Below are positions 7,936 through 16,508 of a stretch of 64,000 nucleotides of DNA, in pieces. Below the pieces are notes generated by a model. That model was not told where the DNA came from, ran no database searches, and saw nothing but the letters and a program-made list of their open reading frames with translations. A program made the position numbers and the translations under genes. Source of the DNA: an uncultured Slackia sp. (GTDB lineage: Bacteria > Actinomycetota > Coriobacteriia > Coriobacteriales > Eggerthellaceae); the NCBI GenBank assembly GCA_934661005.1, contig CAKUIK010000001.1, forward strand, positions 1 to 64,000, in the 5' to 3' direction. Position 1 is the stretch's first letter, and the number at the start of each line of letters is the position of its first letter.

Positions 7936-9225
7936 CTATTTGATGTTGTAGAACGCGTTCTTGCCGGCGTATTTGCCAGACATGCCGAGCTCTTCCTCGA
8001 TGCGGATGAGCTGGTTGTACTTGGCAATACGGTCGCTGCGGCACGGAGCGCCGGTCTTGATCTGGCCGGTGTTCATAGCGACAGCCAGATCGGCGATGGT
8101 GGTGTCTTCGCTCTCGCCAGAGCGATGACTCATAACGCATGCGTAGCCGGCCTGCTTGGCCATCTCGATAGCCTCAAGCGCCTCGGTGAGGCTGCCGATT
8201 TGGTTCACCTTCACCAGAATGGCGTTGGCAACGCCCATCTCGATGCCCTTCTTCAGACGCTCGGTGTTCGTGACGAACAGGTCGTCGCCAACGAGCTGCA
8301 CGCGGTCGCCGATACGATCGGTAAGAAGCTTCCAGCCCTCCCAGTCTTCCTCGGCCATGCCGTCTTCGATGGAAATGATGGGGTACTTGTCGACGAGCTT
8401 CTCCCAGTAATCGACCATTTGCTCGCTCGTGTACTCAACGCCCTCGCCGGCGAGGCAATACATGCCGCGCTCAGCGTCGTAGTATTCGGTGGAAGCGGGA
8501 TCCATGGCGAACATGATGTCGCTGCCCGGCTTGTAGCCCGCAGCCTCGCACGCCTGAACGATGTATTTCAGAGGCTCTTCGTTGGTCTTCAGGTTAGGAG
8601 CGAAACCGCCCTCGTCGCCCACGCCACCGCCGAGGCCGGCTTCATGCAGAACCTTCTTCAACGTGTGGTAAATCTCGGCACACCAGCGAAGGCCCTCGGC
8701 GAACGACTCGGCGCCAACTGGCATAATCATGAATTCCTGGAAGTCGACGTTGTTGTCGGCATGCACGCCGCCGTTGAGAATATTCATCATGGGCGTCGGC
8801 AGCAGATGAGCGTTGGCACCGCCAACGTAACGATACAGCGGCAGCTCGCTCGACTGCGCGGCAGCACGAGCGCAAGCAAGAGAAGCGCCAAGCACGGCGT
8901 TTGCGCCCAGATTGCCCTTGTTCGGAGTGCCGTCAACGTCAATCATTTCAGCATCGATGGCGCGCTGGTCGCGAGCATCCATGCCGATAATTGCTTCGGC
9001 GATCTCCTCATTCACGTGAGCGACGGCCTTCTGCACGCCCTTGCCCAGATAGCGGCCCTTATCGCCGTCACGCAGCTCAACAGCCTCGAATGCACCCGTA
9101 GATGCGCCAGACGGAACAATCGCGCGAGCGAACGAACCGTCGTCGAGGGTGACCTCGACCTCAACCGTGGGGTTGCCGCGGGAATCGAGAACCTCTCGGC
9201 CATAGACGTCGAAGATGATGCTCAT
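7936..9225 (-). CDS. eno: Enolase
   Basis: Glycolytic phosphopyruvate hydratase (2-phosphoglycerate to phosphoenolpyruvate), cytosolic. Full length at about 429 residues. Visible marks are the N-terminal REVLDSRGNPTVEVEV, the substrate-loop serine in SGASTG, the metal ligands in FAMDPAS, SIEDGMAEEDW and LVGDDL, the catalytic-lysine region ILVKVNQIGSLTE and the signature MSHRSGESEDT. The start has a near-perfect AGGAGG. It stands alone between terminators. Confidence 0.98.
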   Translation of the reverse strand: MSIIFDVYGREVLDSRGNPTVEVEVTLDDGSFARAIVPSGASTGAFEAVELRDGDKGRYLGKGVQKAVAHVNEEIAEAIIGMDARDQRAIDAEMIDVDGTPNKGNLGANAVLGASLACARAAAQSSELPLYRYVGGANAHLLPTPMMNILNGGVHADNNVDFQEFMIMPVGAESFAEGLRWCAEIYHTLKKVLHEAGLGGGVGDEGGFAPNLKTNEEPLKYIVQACEAAGYKPGSDIMFAMDPASTEYYDAERGMYCLAGEGVEYTSEQMVDYWEKLVDKYPIISIEDGMAEEDWEGWKLLTDRIGDRVQLVGDDLFVTNTERLKKGIEMGVANAILVKVNQIGSLTEALEAIEMAKQAGYACVMSHRSGESEDTTIADLAVAMNTGQIKTGAPCRSDRIAKYNQLIRIEEELGMSGKYAGKNAFYNIK

Positions 9226-9408
9226 GAAGTTTCCTCCTATGATGAATGAACCGGAGCCACATGAGCTCCGCCCTAACAGCGAAATTGTATACCACACGCG
9301 CAAGGCGTTGCGGCAAACGGCGCAACTTAGCCGGCAAAGGGGCCGGTGTGACGGAGACTGGCAATCAGAAAAGACCCCGCCTCGCCGCTTTCGCCCGTGA
9401 GCATCCCG

Positions 9409-10128
9409 CTAGAGGAAATATCCCATAGAGGCACACAGCGCGCAAAAGCCGCCGAATAGCGCCCAGGCAAGCGGCTCGATTCGCCGCGCGCCGTACAAGC
9501 TTGTTCGAGCGCCCGGGGCACCATAGCATCGCGATTCCATCGCAAACGCCAACGCGCTTGCATGGCGAAAAAGACCCACGAGCATTGGAACGAACGCCCT
9601 ACCCCTTTGCACCAAGCCGCCTACAAATCCTCGATCGTCAAAATGAGCGGCTCTCGAACGTTGGGCTCGACATATGAGTTCATACTCGCCGAAACATGCC
9701 GGAATGAAGCGAAGGGTCAGCGAGAACGTCGTCGAAATATCGTCAACGGGAACACCAAGGCGTCGCAACGGAGCCAACAAATTCGAGAATGCATGAGTGA
9801 ACTGGGTGCTATCGTACGCAAGAGAGACAGCCATCGCAGCAAGCGCAAGAACGACTATGCGTGCCGCATAGAAAAGACCCGACTCGATGCCATGGGGGAT
9901 TTGAGCGAGAACCGTACACGCAAGAATAAACGCGAGAGGGGCTACGCACATTCCCACGCTGCGCAATGAAGCACGGAACGCAGCAAGCGCAACAACAAGG
10001 ACCAGCGCGAATAAAGCCATCCCGACCCATGTCGTGACGAAAAAAAGCGAGACGGAGTACACGAAAAGACCCACGAGGGCAAGACGGACATCAAGAGAAG
10101 TTGAACTATGTTTTGAGGCCATAAGCAT
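9409..10128 (-). CDS. Energy-coupling factor transporter transmembrane protein (EcfT-like)
   Basis: A membrane scaffold of ECF-type vitamin or metal importers. About five hydrophobic segments are seen, plus the cytoplasmic Ala-Arg motif region (CRAQRSRAAHFD) that couples to the EcfA ATPases. A second such element (ESRCYGAPGARTS) follows near the C-terminus. In many actinobacteria EcfA1-EcfA2-EcfT follow rplQ; here EcfT lies near rplQ but no EcfA or S-component is in the window. In-frame ATGs lie at 10128 and 10122, with no clear ribosome site for either. TATACT at 10135-10140 could place the transcript start almost on the ATG. Confidence 0.75.
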   Translation of the reverse strand: MLMASKHSSTSLDVRLALVGLFVYSVSLFFVTTWVGMALFALVLVVALAAFRASLRSVGMCVAPLAFILACTVLAQIPHGIESGLFYAARIVVLALAAMAVSLAYDSTQFTHAFSNLLAPLRRLGVPVDDISTTFSLTLRFIPACFGEYELICRAQRSRAAHFDDRGFVGGLVQRGRAFVPMLVGLFRHASALAFAMESRCYGAPGARTSLYGARRIEPLAWALFGGFCALCASMGYFL

Positions 10129-10143
10129 GCGGCCAGTATAAAA

Positions 10144-10165
10144 GAGGAAGGCCGCAGCCTTCCTC
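10144..10165 (-). terminator. Rho-independent terminator
   Basis: GAGGAAGGC pairs with GCCTTCCTC around a CGCA/TGCG loop, followed on the minus strand by TTTTATAC. It ends the small amphipathic-protein gene and separates it from ecfT. Confidence 0.8.
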
Positions 10166-10227
10166 CTGAAATGCGTATTCCATTGTTTTCGCCTTGAAGA
10201 AAAGGCGATTCGAACAAAGGTGCAAAA

Positions 10228-10566
10228 CTATTCGCCGCTTTTACCTGCATTGCGTTGCGAAACCTCTTTGGCCATTTCAGCTGCCTTGTCGCCGACCTCT
10301 TTCGCAGTATCCATCAGCTTATCGCTTACGGCCTTCGCGTCATCCATCGCCTTCTCGGTCGCGTTCTTTGCTTCATCAATAAGGCCCGGGATGTTTTCGC
10401 GCGCTTGGTCGGTTAATGCCTGACGCTTTTCGCGAGCGCTCGCAACAACACTCGGAGCCTGCTCCTGAGCGGTGTCGATCATCTTATCGGTTGCGGCTTT
10501 CATATCGCCCGCCAATTCCTGGGCGGCGTCGATTGCGCTATTGAGGATTTTTCCAAACTCAGACAT
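10228..10566 (-). CDS. Small amphipathic-helix protein (apolipoprotein/LEA-like)
   Basis: A 112-residue, highly charged, almost entirely helical protein with roughly 11-residue repeats of the type K..D.A.E (for example DKMIDTAQEQA, DKLMDTAKEVG, DKAAEMAKEVS). Such repeats occur in LEA-like, YtxH-like and apolipoprotein-like proteins that coat membranes or protect proteins. It has no signal peptide or membrane segment. The start has a perfect AAGGAGG. It lies downstream of rplQ but is separated from it by a terminator. Function is unknown; a stress or membrane-surface role is only inference. Confidence 0.75.
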   Translation of the reverse strand: MSEFGKILNSAIDAAQELAGDMKAATDKMIDTAQEQAPSVVASAREKRQALTDQARENIPGLIDEAKNATEKAMDDAKAVSDKLMDTAKEVGDKAAEMAKEVSQRNAGKSGE

Positions 10567-10613
10567 GAGATGCCTCCTTGCAATAGGTTCCCCTCGTCTG
10601 TATATGGTAACGC

Positions 10614-10642
10614 AAAAACGCCGCCCCGAAGGACGGCGTTTG
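10614..10642 (-). terminator. Rho-independent terminator after rplQ
   Basis: AACGCCG pairs with CGGCGTT on the minus strand, followed by TTTTGCG. It closes the infA-rplQ operon. Confidence 0.85.
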
Positions 10643-10671
10643 TTTTGCTAAATTCCCGTTGAAAAAACGAA

Positions 10672-11163
10672 TTACTCAGCCTTTTCCTCGGTAGCAGCCT
10701 CAGCCTCAACGGCTTCTTCGGCCTTGGCTTCCTCGACGGTCTCCTCGGCCTTAGCCTCTTCAACCTTCTTCGGAGCAGCCTTAACAGCTTCGGCCTTCTT
10801 CGCGGGCTCAGTCACGAGCTCCATGATGACCATGCTGGCGTTGTCGCCCTTGCGGGTGCCAAGCTTCATGATGCGAGTGTAGCCACCCTGACGGTCGGCC
10901 CACATGCCCTGCTGAACCTTCTCAAAGATCTCGCGAACGAGTTCCTTGTCACCGAGAGCGGCGATAGCGAGACGGCGAGAATGCAGGTCGCCACGCTTGG
11001 CCCAGGTGATGATGCGGTCGACGTCGGGACGAATCTCCTTAGCGCGGGCTTCAATGGTCTTAATGCGATCATTGGTGAACAGCGCCTGCACCAGGGACTT
11101 CTTCATGGCCTTAGTATGGCTGGCATCGGTGCCCAGCTTGCGGCCCTTCTTGTAATGCCTCAT
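10672..11163 (-). CDS. rplQ: 50S ribosomal protein L17
   Basis: Ribosomal protein bL17. The conserved N-terminal block (MRHYKKGRKLGTDASH) and the KTIEARAKEIRPDVDRIIT region are clear. After about residue 118 there is a Glu/Ala/Lys-rich tail of about 45 residues, beyond the 115-120-residue core; such acidic tails are common in actinobacterial L17. It is last in the operon, 15 bp after rpoA. Confidence 0.97.
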   Translation of the reverse strand: MRHYKKGRKLGTDASHTKAMKKSLVQALFTNDRIKTIEARAKEIRPDVDRIITWAKRGDLHSRRLAIAALGDKELVREIFEKVQQGMWADRQGGYTRIMKLGTRKGDNASMVIMELVTEPAKKAEAVKAAPKKVEEAKAEETVEEAKAEEAVEAEAATEEKAE

Positions 11164-11178
11164 CGTGTAGTCTCCTAG

Positions 11179-12129
11179 TTATTGCTTCAAGTTGAGGTCC
11201 ATAGAGATCAGCTTGTCCTTGACCTCTTCGATGGACTTCGCGCCAAAGTTGCGAATGTTGAGCAGGTCGTTCTCGGAGAACTCGACCAGCTGACGCACCG
11301 AGTGGATGCCCGCGCGCTTCAAGCAGTTGTAAGAACGGACGGAAAGGTCCAGATCCTCGATCTGCTTGTCGAGCTCGGCGTTGGCCTCCTGGCCCTCCGG
11401 CGCGAAGATGGACGGGATCTCGCCCTCTTCCTCGTCGACGATATCGGCCAGCGAAAGGAAGGCACCCATGTACTGGTCGATGATGTTCGACGCGCGGCAC
11501 ACCGCTTCGTTAGGAGCGATGGAGCCGTCGGTCTCAACTTCGAGAACCAGCTTGTCGAAGTCGGTGCGCTGACCCACACGCGTGTCGCTCACTGCGAGAG
11601 TGCAGCGACGCACGGGAGAGAACAGGCTGTCAACGTGGATGATGCCAATGGGATCCTCGGTGCGCTTGTTGCGCTCAGCCGAAACATACCCACGGCCCAC
11701 GCCGATGCGAATGCTCATGTTCAGCGTGCCGCCATCGGCAACGGTGCAAATGACGTGCTCGGGGTTAATGAGCGTGAACTCGGCGGGAACCTTCACGTCA
11801 GCGCCGGTCACCGTGCACGGGCCCTCGACCGAAATGGTGGCCGTGGCTTCCGTGTAGTCCTCGGAGAGGGCCGAGAAAACAAGGCCCTTCACGTTGAGGA
11901 CGATATCGGTGACGTCTTCGATGACGCCTTCAGCGGTCGTGAACTCATGCTGAACGCCTTCGATCTGGATAGCCGTGGCTTTGGCTCCGTCCAGCGACGA
12001 CAGCAGAACGCGACGCATGCAGTTACCCAGCGTGTATCCGAAACCACGCTCAAGCGGCTCGACGATGAAGCGGGCGACAGTGTCGTTCACTTCTTCGGTA
12101 GTAACGGTTGGCCTCATGAACTCTGCCAT
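11179..12129 (-). CDS. rpoA: RNA polymerase subunit alpha
   Basis: Alpha subunit of RNA polymerase. The N-terminal dimerisation domain (LERGFGYTLGNCMRRVLLSS) assembles beta and beta'. An acidic linker near residue 230 leads to the C-terminal domain (SVRSYNCLKRAGIHSVRQL, then NIRNFGAKSIEEVKDKL), which contacts UP elements and activators. At 316 residues it is typical. The start has GGAGG about 9 bp upstream. It lies between rpsD and rplQ as in most bacteria. Confidence 0.98.
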   Translation of the reverse strand: MAEFMRPTVTTEEVNDTVARFIVEPLERGFGYTLGNCMRRVLLSSLDGAKATAIQIEGVQHEFTTAEGVIEDVTDIVLNVKGLVFSALSEDYTEATATISVEGPCTVTGADVKVPAEFTLINPEHVICTVADGGTLNMSIRIGVGRGYVSAERNKRTEDPIGIIHVDSLFSPVRRCTLAVSDTRVGQRTDFDKLVLEVETDGSIAPNEAVCRASNIIDQYMGAFLSLADIVDEEEGEIPSIFAPEGQEANAELDKQIEDLDLSVRSYNCLKRAGIHSVRQLVEFSENDLLNIRNFGAKSIEEVKDKLISMDLNLKQ

Positions 12130-12159
12130 AGTTTGTAAGCCTCCTTAAGCCGCGGTTAA

Positions 12160-12756
12160 TTACTTCGAGTAGAGCTCGACGATAAGCTGCTCGTTGATGT
12201 CCAAATCGATCTGGTCGCGGTTGGGGAGAGACAGCACGTTGCCCTGAAGCTTCTCGATGTCAACCTCGAGCCATGCAGGAACCTGCATACGCTCGTTGGA
12301 GACGAGAGCGCTCTTGATAACGAGCATCTCCTTGGCCTTGTCGGCCACAGCAACGACATCGCCGGGGCGAACGCGGTAAGACGGAATGTCGACGCGCTTG
12401 CCGTTAACGGTGATGTGACCATGGGAAACGGTCTGACGGGCTTCCTTGCGGGTGCGAGCAAAGCCCAGACGGAACACGACGTTGTCGAGACGCGACTCAA
12501 GGATGCGCATCAGGTTCTCGCCGGTGATACCGGGCTGACGCTTGGCCTTGTTGAAGTAGCCGCGGAACTGCTTCTCCAGAACGCCATAGATGAACTTGGC
12601 CTTCTGCTTCTCGCGCAGCTGCATGCCGTACTCAGATTCCTTACGGCGACGCTTGGGCTGGCGAATGGATTCCTTCTTAGAGCTGTAGCCGAGCACGACC
12701 GGATCAATACCGAGCTGGCGGCAGCGCTTAAGAACCGGAGTTCTGTTGATTGCCAT
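12160..12756 (-). CDS. rpsD: 30S ribosomal protein S4
   Basis: Ribosomal protein uS4, 198 residues. It has the S4 RNA-binding domain (RLDNVVFRLGFARTRKEARQ and GHITVNGKRVDIPSYRVRPGD). The N-terminus lacks the Cys4 zinc motif, so this is the zinc-free (C-minus) form. As a primary 16S binder, S4 often represses its own operon; no specific leader site was identified. Confidence 0.98.
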   Translation of the reverse strand: MAINRTPVLKRCRQLGIDPVVLGYSSKKESIRQPKRRRKESEYGMQLREKQKAKFIYGVLEKQFRGYFNKAKRQPGITGENLMRILESRLDNVVFRLGFARTRKEARQTVSHGHITVNGKRVDIPSYRVRPGDVVAVADKAKEMLVIKSALVSNERMQVPAWLEVDIEKLQGNVLSLPNRDQIDLDINEQLIVELYSK

Positions 12757-12777
12757 AGTGATTCGATCCTCTCTTGA

Positions 12778-13173
12778 TTAGCAGCGGCGACGCTTGCAGG
12801 GGCGGCAGCCGTTGTGCGGGATGGGCGTGCAATCCTGAATGCTAGAGACCTCGAGGCCAGCAGCCTGCAGGGAGCGGATAGCGGTCTCGCGACCAGAGCC
12901 GGGGCCCTTCACGAAGACGGCGACCTTCTTCAGGCCATGCTCCATAGCGGTCTTGGCGGCCTGCTCAGCAGCCATCTGCGCAGCAAACGGGGTGGACTTA
13001 CGAGAGCCCTTGAAGCCCACGGTGCCAGCAGAATTCCAGGAAATCACGTTGCCCTGAGGGTCGGTGATGGAAACGATGGTGTTGTTGAAAGTGCTCTTGA
13101 TGTGAGCCTGTCCCACCGCGATATTCTTGCGCTCGGAGCGCTTGATGCGGGTGCGAACGTTCTTTTTAGCCAT
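12778..13173 (-). CDS. rpsK: 30S ribosomal protein S11
   Basis: Ribosomal protein uS11, 131 residues, with the conserved NNTIVSITDPQGNVISW and GSGRETAIRSLQAAGLEV regions. The C-terminus reads PHNGCRPCKRRRC where the family usually ends PHNGCRPPKRRRV, so there are two extra cysteines at a normally conserved tail. It lies 11 bp after rpsM. Confidence 0.98.
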   Translation of the reverse strand: MAKKNVRTRIKRSERKNIAVGQAHIKSTFNNTIVSITDPQGNVISWNSAGTVGFKGSRKSTPFAAQMAAEQAAKTAMEHGLKKVAVFVKGPGSGRETAIRSLQAAGLEVSSIQDCTPIPHNGCRPCKRRRC

Positions 13174-13184
13174 GTGTCAAACCC

Positions 13185-13553
13185 CTACTTCTTCTTGCCG
13201 CCGATTTGCTTACGCGGACCCTTGCGGGTGCGAGCATTGGTGTGGGTGCGCTGGCCACGAACAGGCAGACCCTTGCGGTGACGGAGGCCGCGGTAGCAGC
13301 CGATCTCCATCAGACGCTTGATGTTCTGCGAAACCTCGCGGTGCAGGTCACCTTCGACGGTGAGGTTCTTGTCGATGTATTCGCGGATCTTCTGCAGATC
13401 GTCTTCGGAGATATCCTTGACACGGATGTCAGGGTTAACGCCGGTCTCTGCAATGATCTTCTTGGCGGTCGTGTTGCCGATGCCGTAAATGTAGGTCAAA
13501 CCGATCTCGATGCGCTTCTCGCGAGGGAGGTCGACGCCGAAAAGACGAGCCAT
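13185..13553 (-). CDS. rpsM: 30S ribosomal protein S13
   Basis: Ribosomal protein uS13, 122 residues. ARLFGVDLPREKRIEIGLTYI and the Arg-rich C-terminus (RGLRHRKGLPVRGQRTHTNA) are canonical. It contacts 16S helices in the 30S head and the P-site tRNA. It lies between rpmJ and rpsK. Confidence 0.98.
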   Translation of the reverse strand: MARLFGVDLPREKRIEIGLTYIYGIGNTTAKKIIAETGVNPDIRVKDISEDDLQKIREYIDKNLTVEGDLHREVSQNIKRLMEIGCYRGLRHRKGLPVRGQRTHTNARTRKGPRKQIGGKKK

Positions 13554-13574
13554 GGTATATCTTCCTCTCTCTTT

Positions 13575-13688
13575 TTAGCCCTGGCGCTGCTTGTGACGAG
13601 GGTTCTCGCAAATGACGAGGACCTTGCCATGACGCCTAATGATCTTGCACTTGTCGCACATCTTCTTGACCGAAGGACGGACCTTCAT
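13575..13688 (-). CDS. rpmJ: 50S ribosomal protein L36
   Basis: Ribosomal protein bL36, 37 residues, starting MKVRPSVKKMCDKCKIIRR. The zinc-binding CxxC...C...H set is intact (CDKC, VICENPRH), so this is the zinc-containing form. The start at 13688 has AAGGAGACA upstream. It lies 21 bp before rpsM. Confidence 0.97.
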   Translation of the reverse strand: MKVRPSVKKMCDKCKIIRRHGKVLVICENPRHKQRQG

Positions 13689-13887
13689 GCTTGTCTCCTT
13701 TGAATGTGCGGCTTCCCTTCGGCTGACGGATTTGCCTCTGGGGAACCATTTACTCTTCACTCTATGAAACACGCCCAGCCGCAGGCGATGTTTTCATCAA
13801 TTTGTGCCCCGAAGGGCAGCACGCTCGAGAGCGCACTAAAGCACCCTGCCGGCTCACATATGCGATATGGCGGGTGCGGTGTACCGC

Positions 13888-14106
13888 TTATTTAAAGCGA
13901 TAGGTGATACGGCCGCGGCTCAGGTCATAAATCGAAAGTTCGACGGTGACTTTGTCGCCGGGCAGAATCTTGATGTAATGCATGCGCATCTTGCCAGAGA
14001 TATGAGCGAGAATCTCATGGCCGTTCTCGAGCTCGACTTTGAACATAGCGTTCGGGAGAGCCTCCAGAACGGTGCCCTCAAGTTCGATGACGTCTTCTTT
14101 AGCCAA
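13888..14106 (-). CDS. infA: Translation initiation factor IF-1
   Basis: A 72-residue OB-fold factor that binds the 30S A site. The whole family is conserved: AKEDVIELEGTVLEALPNAM, MRMHYIKILPGDKVTVELSIYD and GRITYRFK. The start codon is TTG at 14106, set by GAGGAAG four bases upstream and by family length; the ATG-initiated frame to 14301 is only read-through. It heads the infA-rplQ operon and is not preceded by adk/map, because map lies at 24.3 kb. Confidence 0.96.
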   Translation of the reverse strand: MAKEDVIELEGTVLEALPNAMFKVELENGHEILAHISGKMRMHYIKILPGDKVTVELSIYDLSRGRITYRFK

Positions 14107-14536
14107 GAATCTTCCTCTTCTCAAATTCTGCCGATTACGCTGTGCGTTGCTGCAAACGCAGCGACCGAATACTTTACCAGAGGTAAGACAAAATCGCGCG
14201 TATATTTGACAAGCTTTCACGAGGACACCACAACCCATGGCGCCTTCGCGTCGCACGTCGTGCATATTACCACGTTTTTGCCGTCTCCTTAGAACGTTCA
14301 CCTGCGTTTTTCGTCTTTTTGTGAAACTTTATTTTAAGGAACTGCATACTGTTTTGACCCTTGGTTTCCCTTGGGAACTTAAACCCTTTTTGGAAGAATT
14401 TTCACTCGAAACCAGACGGCGACGCGCGGGGGCGTTGAAGGCGTTTGGGAACCTCACCGATAATGCCAGTGTTACAATAAAGGCACCAAAAGGCGCGCAT
14501 ATCTATGCACGGCAAACACAAGGGATTGGAGCCGTT
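14107..14536. other. Divergent intergenic region infA / universal stress protein
   Basis: 430 bp without a gene. It should hold the promoter of the infA-rplQ operon (minus) and of the universal stress protein (plus). A plus-strand promoter is proposed at 14435-14464. For the minus strand only an extended -10-like TGGTAAAGT can be seen, without a good -35. Confidence 0.5.
14435..14464 (+). promoter_or_regulatory. Probable sigma-70-type promoter of usp gene
   Basis: TTGAAG (14435-14440) and GATAAT (14459-14464) are separated by 18 bp and lie about 75 bp before the start codon. Confidence 0.5.
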
Positions 14537-14980
14537 ATGTCAATGCAGTACAAGCGTATTTTCGCCGCTCTCGATGGTGCAAAAACTCAGGAAATGGTTG
14601 CCGAACGCGCAATCGAGCTCGCCGCAAGCGAGCATGCCGATTTGGTGCTGGGCCACGTGGTCGATTCCGTGCCCTACGAAGCGGCTGGCACCGATTTCGC
14701 AGCACTTGCGATGGACATGAAGGAAAAGCTCGAGGAATCGCTCGGCGATATTCTGGAAGCCGCCCGCAACAACCCCGACATTCCCTCGGTTGGCGTGGTC
14801 GTGAAGGCCGGTCGCATTACCGAAACCCTGAACGAAGAACTCATTCAGCCGTTCGATCCCGACTTGGTCATTTGCGGCGAACGCGGCTTGAGCAACATCA
14901 AGTATGTCTTCGTCGGCAGCGTCTCGACGTACCTCATTCGTAACTTGCGTTGCGACGTTCTTGTCGTGAAGCAAGACTAA
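14537..14980 (+). CDS. Universal stress protein (UspA family)
   Basis: A 147-residue cytoplasmic protein of the Usp fold. The ATP-binding signature G-2x-G-9x-G-S is intact (GERG, nine residues, GSVST), so this is the nucleotide-binding type. The start MSMQYKRIFAALDG follows GGAG; longer upstream frames lack family similarity. It is monocistronic with a strong terminator. Such proteins are typically induced by starvation or oxygen stress; no regulator site was recognised. Confidence 0.9.
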   Translation: MSMQYKRIFAALDGAKTQEMVAERAIELAASEHADLVLGHVVDSVPYEAAGTDFAALAMDMKEKLEESLGDILEAARNNPDIPSVGVVVKAGRITETLNEELIQPFDPDLVICGERGLSNIKYVFVGSVSTYLIRNLRCDVLVVKQD

Positions 14981-14986
14981 TTCGCT

Positions 14987-15028
14987 TCTAAAAGAAACGG
15001 GGACCGCCTGGCCCTCGTTTCTTTTAGA
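14987..15028 (+). terminator. Rho-independent terminator after usp
   Basis: TCTAAAAGAAACG pairs with CGTTTCTTTTAGA (13 bp) with an inner GC-rich loop. Confidence 0.85.
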
Positions 15029-15224
15029 TATCTTAGTACCTTTCTGATACCTGCTAACCCTTAACTATTTGGTAGCTAATCGATGGCTATTTCCTTTTCT
15101 TCTCTTTCTTCTTTTGAATACCGCATGCTTTTTTGAAAGCAGACAACCCGTCGGACTGCATTTCATTGAGAACGCCATGCCCCCTCTCCCGCTTCGCATG
15201 CCAAGCGCATACCGCGCGCCTACC

Positions 15225-16424
15225 TTATTTCAGCGCCGACAGGCCCAAAATGGCAGGGATGCTCAGAGCAAAGCAGACGGCGACGGCAATCATCTGAACC
15301 ATATAGTTGGATCCGACGAGCGCGACGATGACCAGCGGAATGGCATACGTTGCGACAAGGCTTGCCGAGCCAATGATTCCGCCCGCGCTTCCCACAACGC
15401 CGCGCAACTCCGGAAGGCGGCATGGAACCGCCTCGACCAAAGGAGCGGTCATTGACGAAAGCGCGCCAACAGCGAAGAGCACTGCGGCGGAAGGAGCCGA
15501 CAGCGTCACGGCAGTGAAGCACATAAGCAACGATGTCGCGGCCGAGCACAATACGAGCAGCCGTTTCGGATGCCCCGAATGCATGCAGAGCATTGGGCCG
15601 AACAGGCAGCCCGCAATGCCGCCGAGCGTCACGGCCATGGCGAAACCATTGGCCATAGCGGGAGGCATGCTTTGCGCGAGAGCCTGGGGCATGAAGCTCA
15701 AATACGCGGTTTTCGCGGCAAGTCCCATGCTTGTAGCAATCGCGACAAGCCACATGCCCTTCGATTTTGCCGCCTTCGAAAAGCACTCGAGCGCGCTTAT
15801 CTCGCCCTCTGCAGGCGCGGCGGAACATTCAGCCGCGCTCGCCTCACCGCTCGCTTTGCCGCTGTCGGGAGCGTTCGCCACAAGCAACCACCACATCGCG
15901 ACGCACGCGAGCAGCGCCGCCGCGGAAACCAAGAACGCGACGCGCGTCGAGGGCAAAACCGCGCTCGTGTACAAAGCCGCCATTGCGCCCAAGCCGGAGC
16001 AGGCGTAATAAACCCCAATCGCCACGCTCACCTTGTCTTCGAACCACGCGCCGAACAGGCGCATGATATTCGCATTCATCGCAGCGGGGGCAAAGCCCAA
16101 AAGCACCGTAAAAATAAGCAGCGGCGTATAGCTCTGCGCCTCGACGCGCGCAAACGCGGCGCAACACGAAACGACGAGCGCAAGGCCCACGACGCGCCGA
16201 ACCCCAAACTTATCGGCCAAAACGCCAAGAGGAATCCCGATGAATGCGGCGAGCAACATAGGGGCGAACATCAAATTCGCCAGCTCGACAGAATCGATTC
16301 CGAATGAAGGGCCAATGCGAAACGCAAGCGCCGAAGCCTGATACTGCATAAGGTAGGCGACGAATATCACCATTCCCGCCACGGCGAGAATAATCCACCG
16401 ACTCCTTGTTCCCCGAATTCCCAT
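15225..16424 (-). CDS. MFS transporter (first of a tandem pair)
   Basis: A major facilitator of about 399 residues with about 12 hydrophobic segments. The loop 2-3 motif is degenerate (GIPLGVLADKFGVRRV). It shares the order of features and the opening segment (YLMQYQASALAFRI) with the next gene, so the two are likely paralogues from a tandem duplication. The start at 16424 follows AAGGGGAC. It is third in the order esterase-MFS-MFS. Substrate unknown; oxalate/formate-antiporter-like or solute uptake are possible. Confidence 0.8.
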   Translation of the reverse strand: MGIRGTRSRWIILAVAGMVIFVAYLMQYQASALAFRIGPSFGIDSVELANLMFAPMLLAAFIGIPLGVLADKFGVRRVVGLALVVSCCAAFARVEAQSYTPLLIFTVLLGFAPAAMNANIMRLFGAWFEDKVSVAIGVYYACSGLGAMAALYTSAVLPSTRVAFLVSAAALLACVAMWWLLVANAPDSGKASGEASAAECSAAPAEGEISALECFSKAAKSKGMWLVAIATSMGLAAKTAYLSFMPQALAQSMPPAMANGFAMAVTLGGIAGCLFGPMLCMHSGHPKRLLVLCSAATSLLMCFTAVTLSAPSAAVLFAVGALSSMTAPLVEAVPCRLPELRGVVGSAGGIIGSASLVATYAIPLVIVALVGSNYMVQMIAVAVCFALSIPAILGLSALK

Positions 16425-16508
16425 GTCGTCCCCTTCGACATTATACGAGTGCGCCACGGGCAGAACTCGCGGCGCACTCTTCTTCATTGCGACAGAAGCG
16501 CAGGGTTG

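Noticed and set aside
14107..14301. Extended infA starting at an ATG 65 codons upstream
   Set aside because: The extra residues are unlike IF-1, and a TTG with GAGGAAG gives the exact family length.
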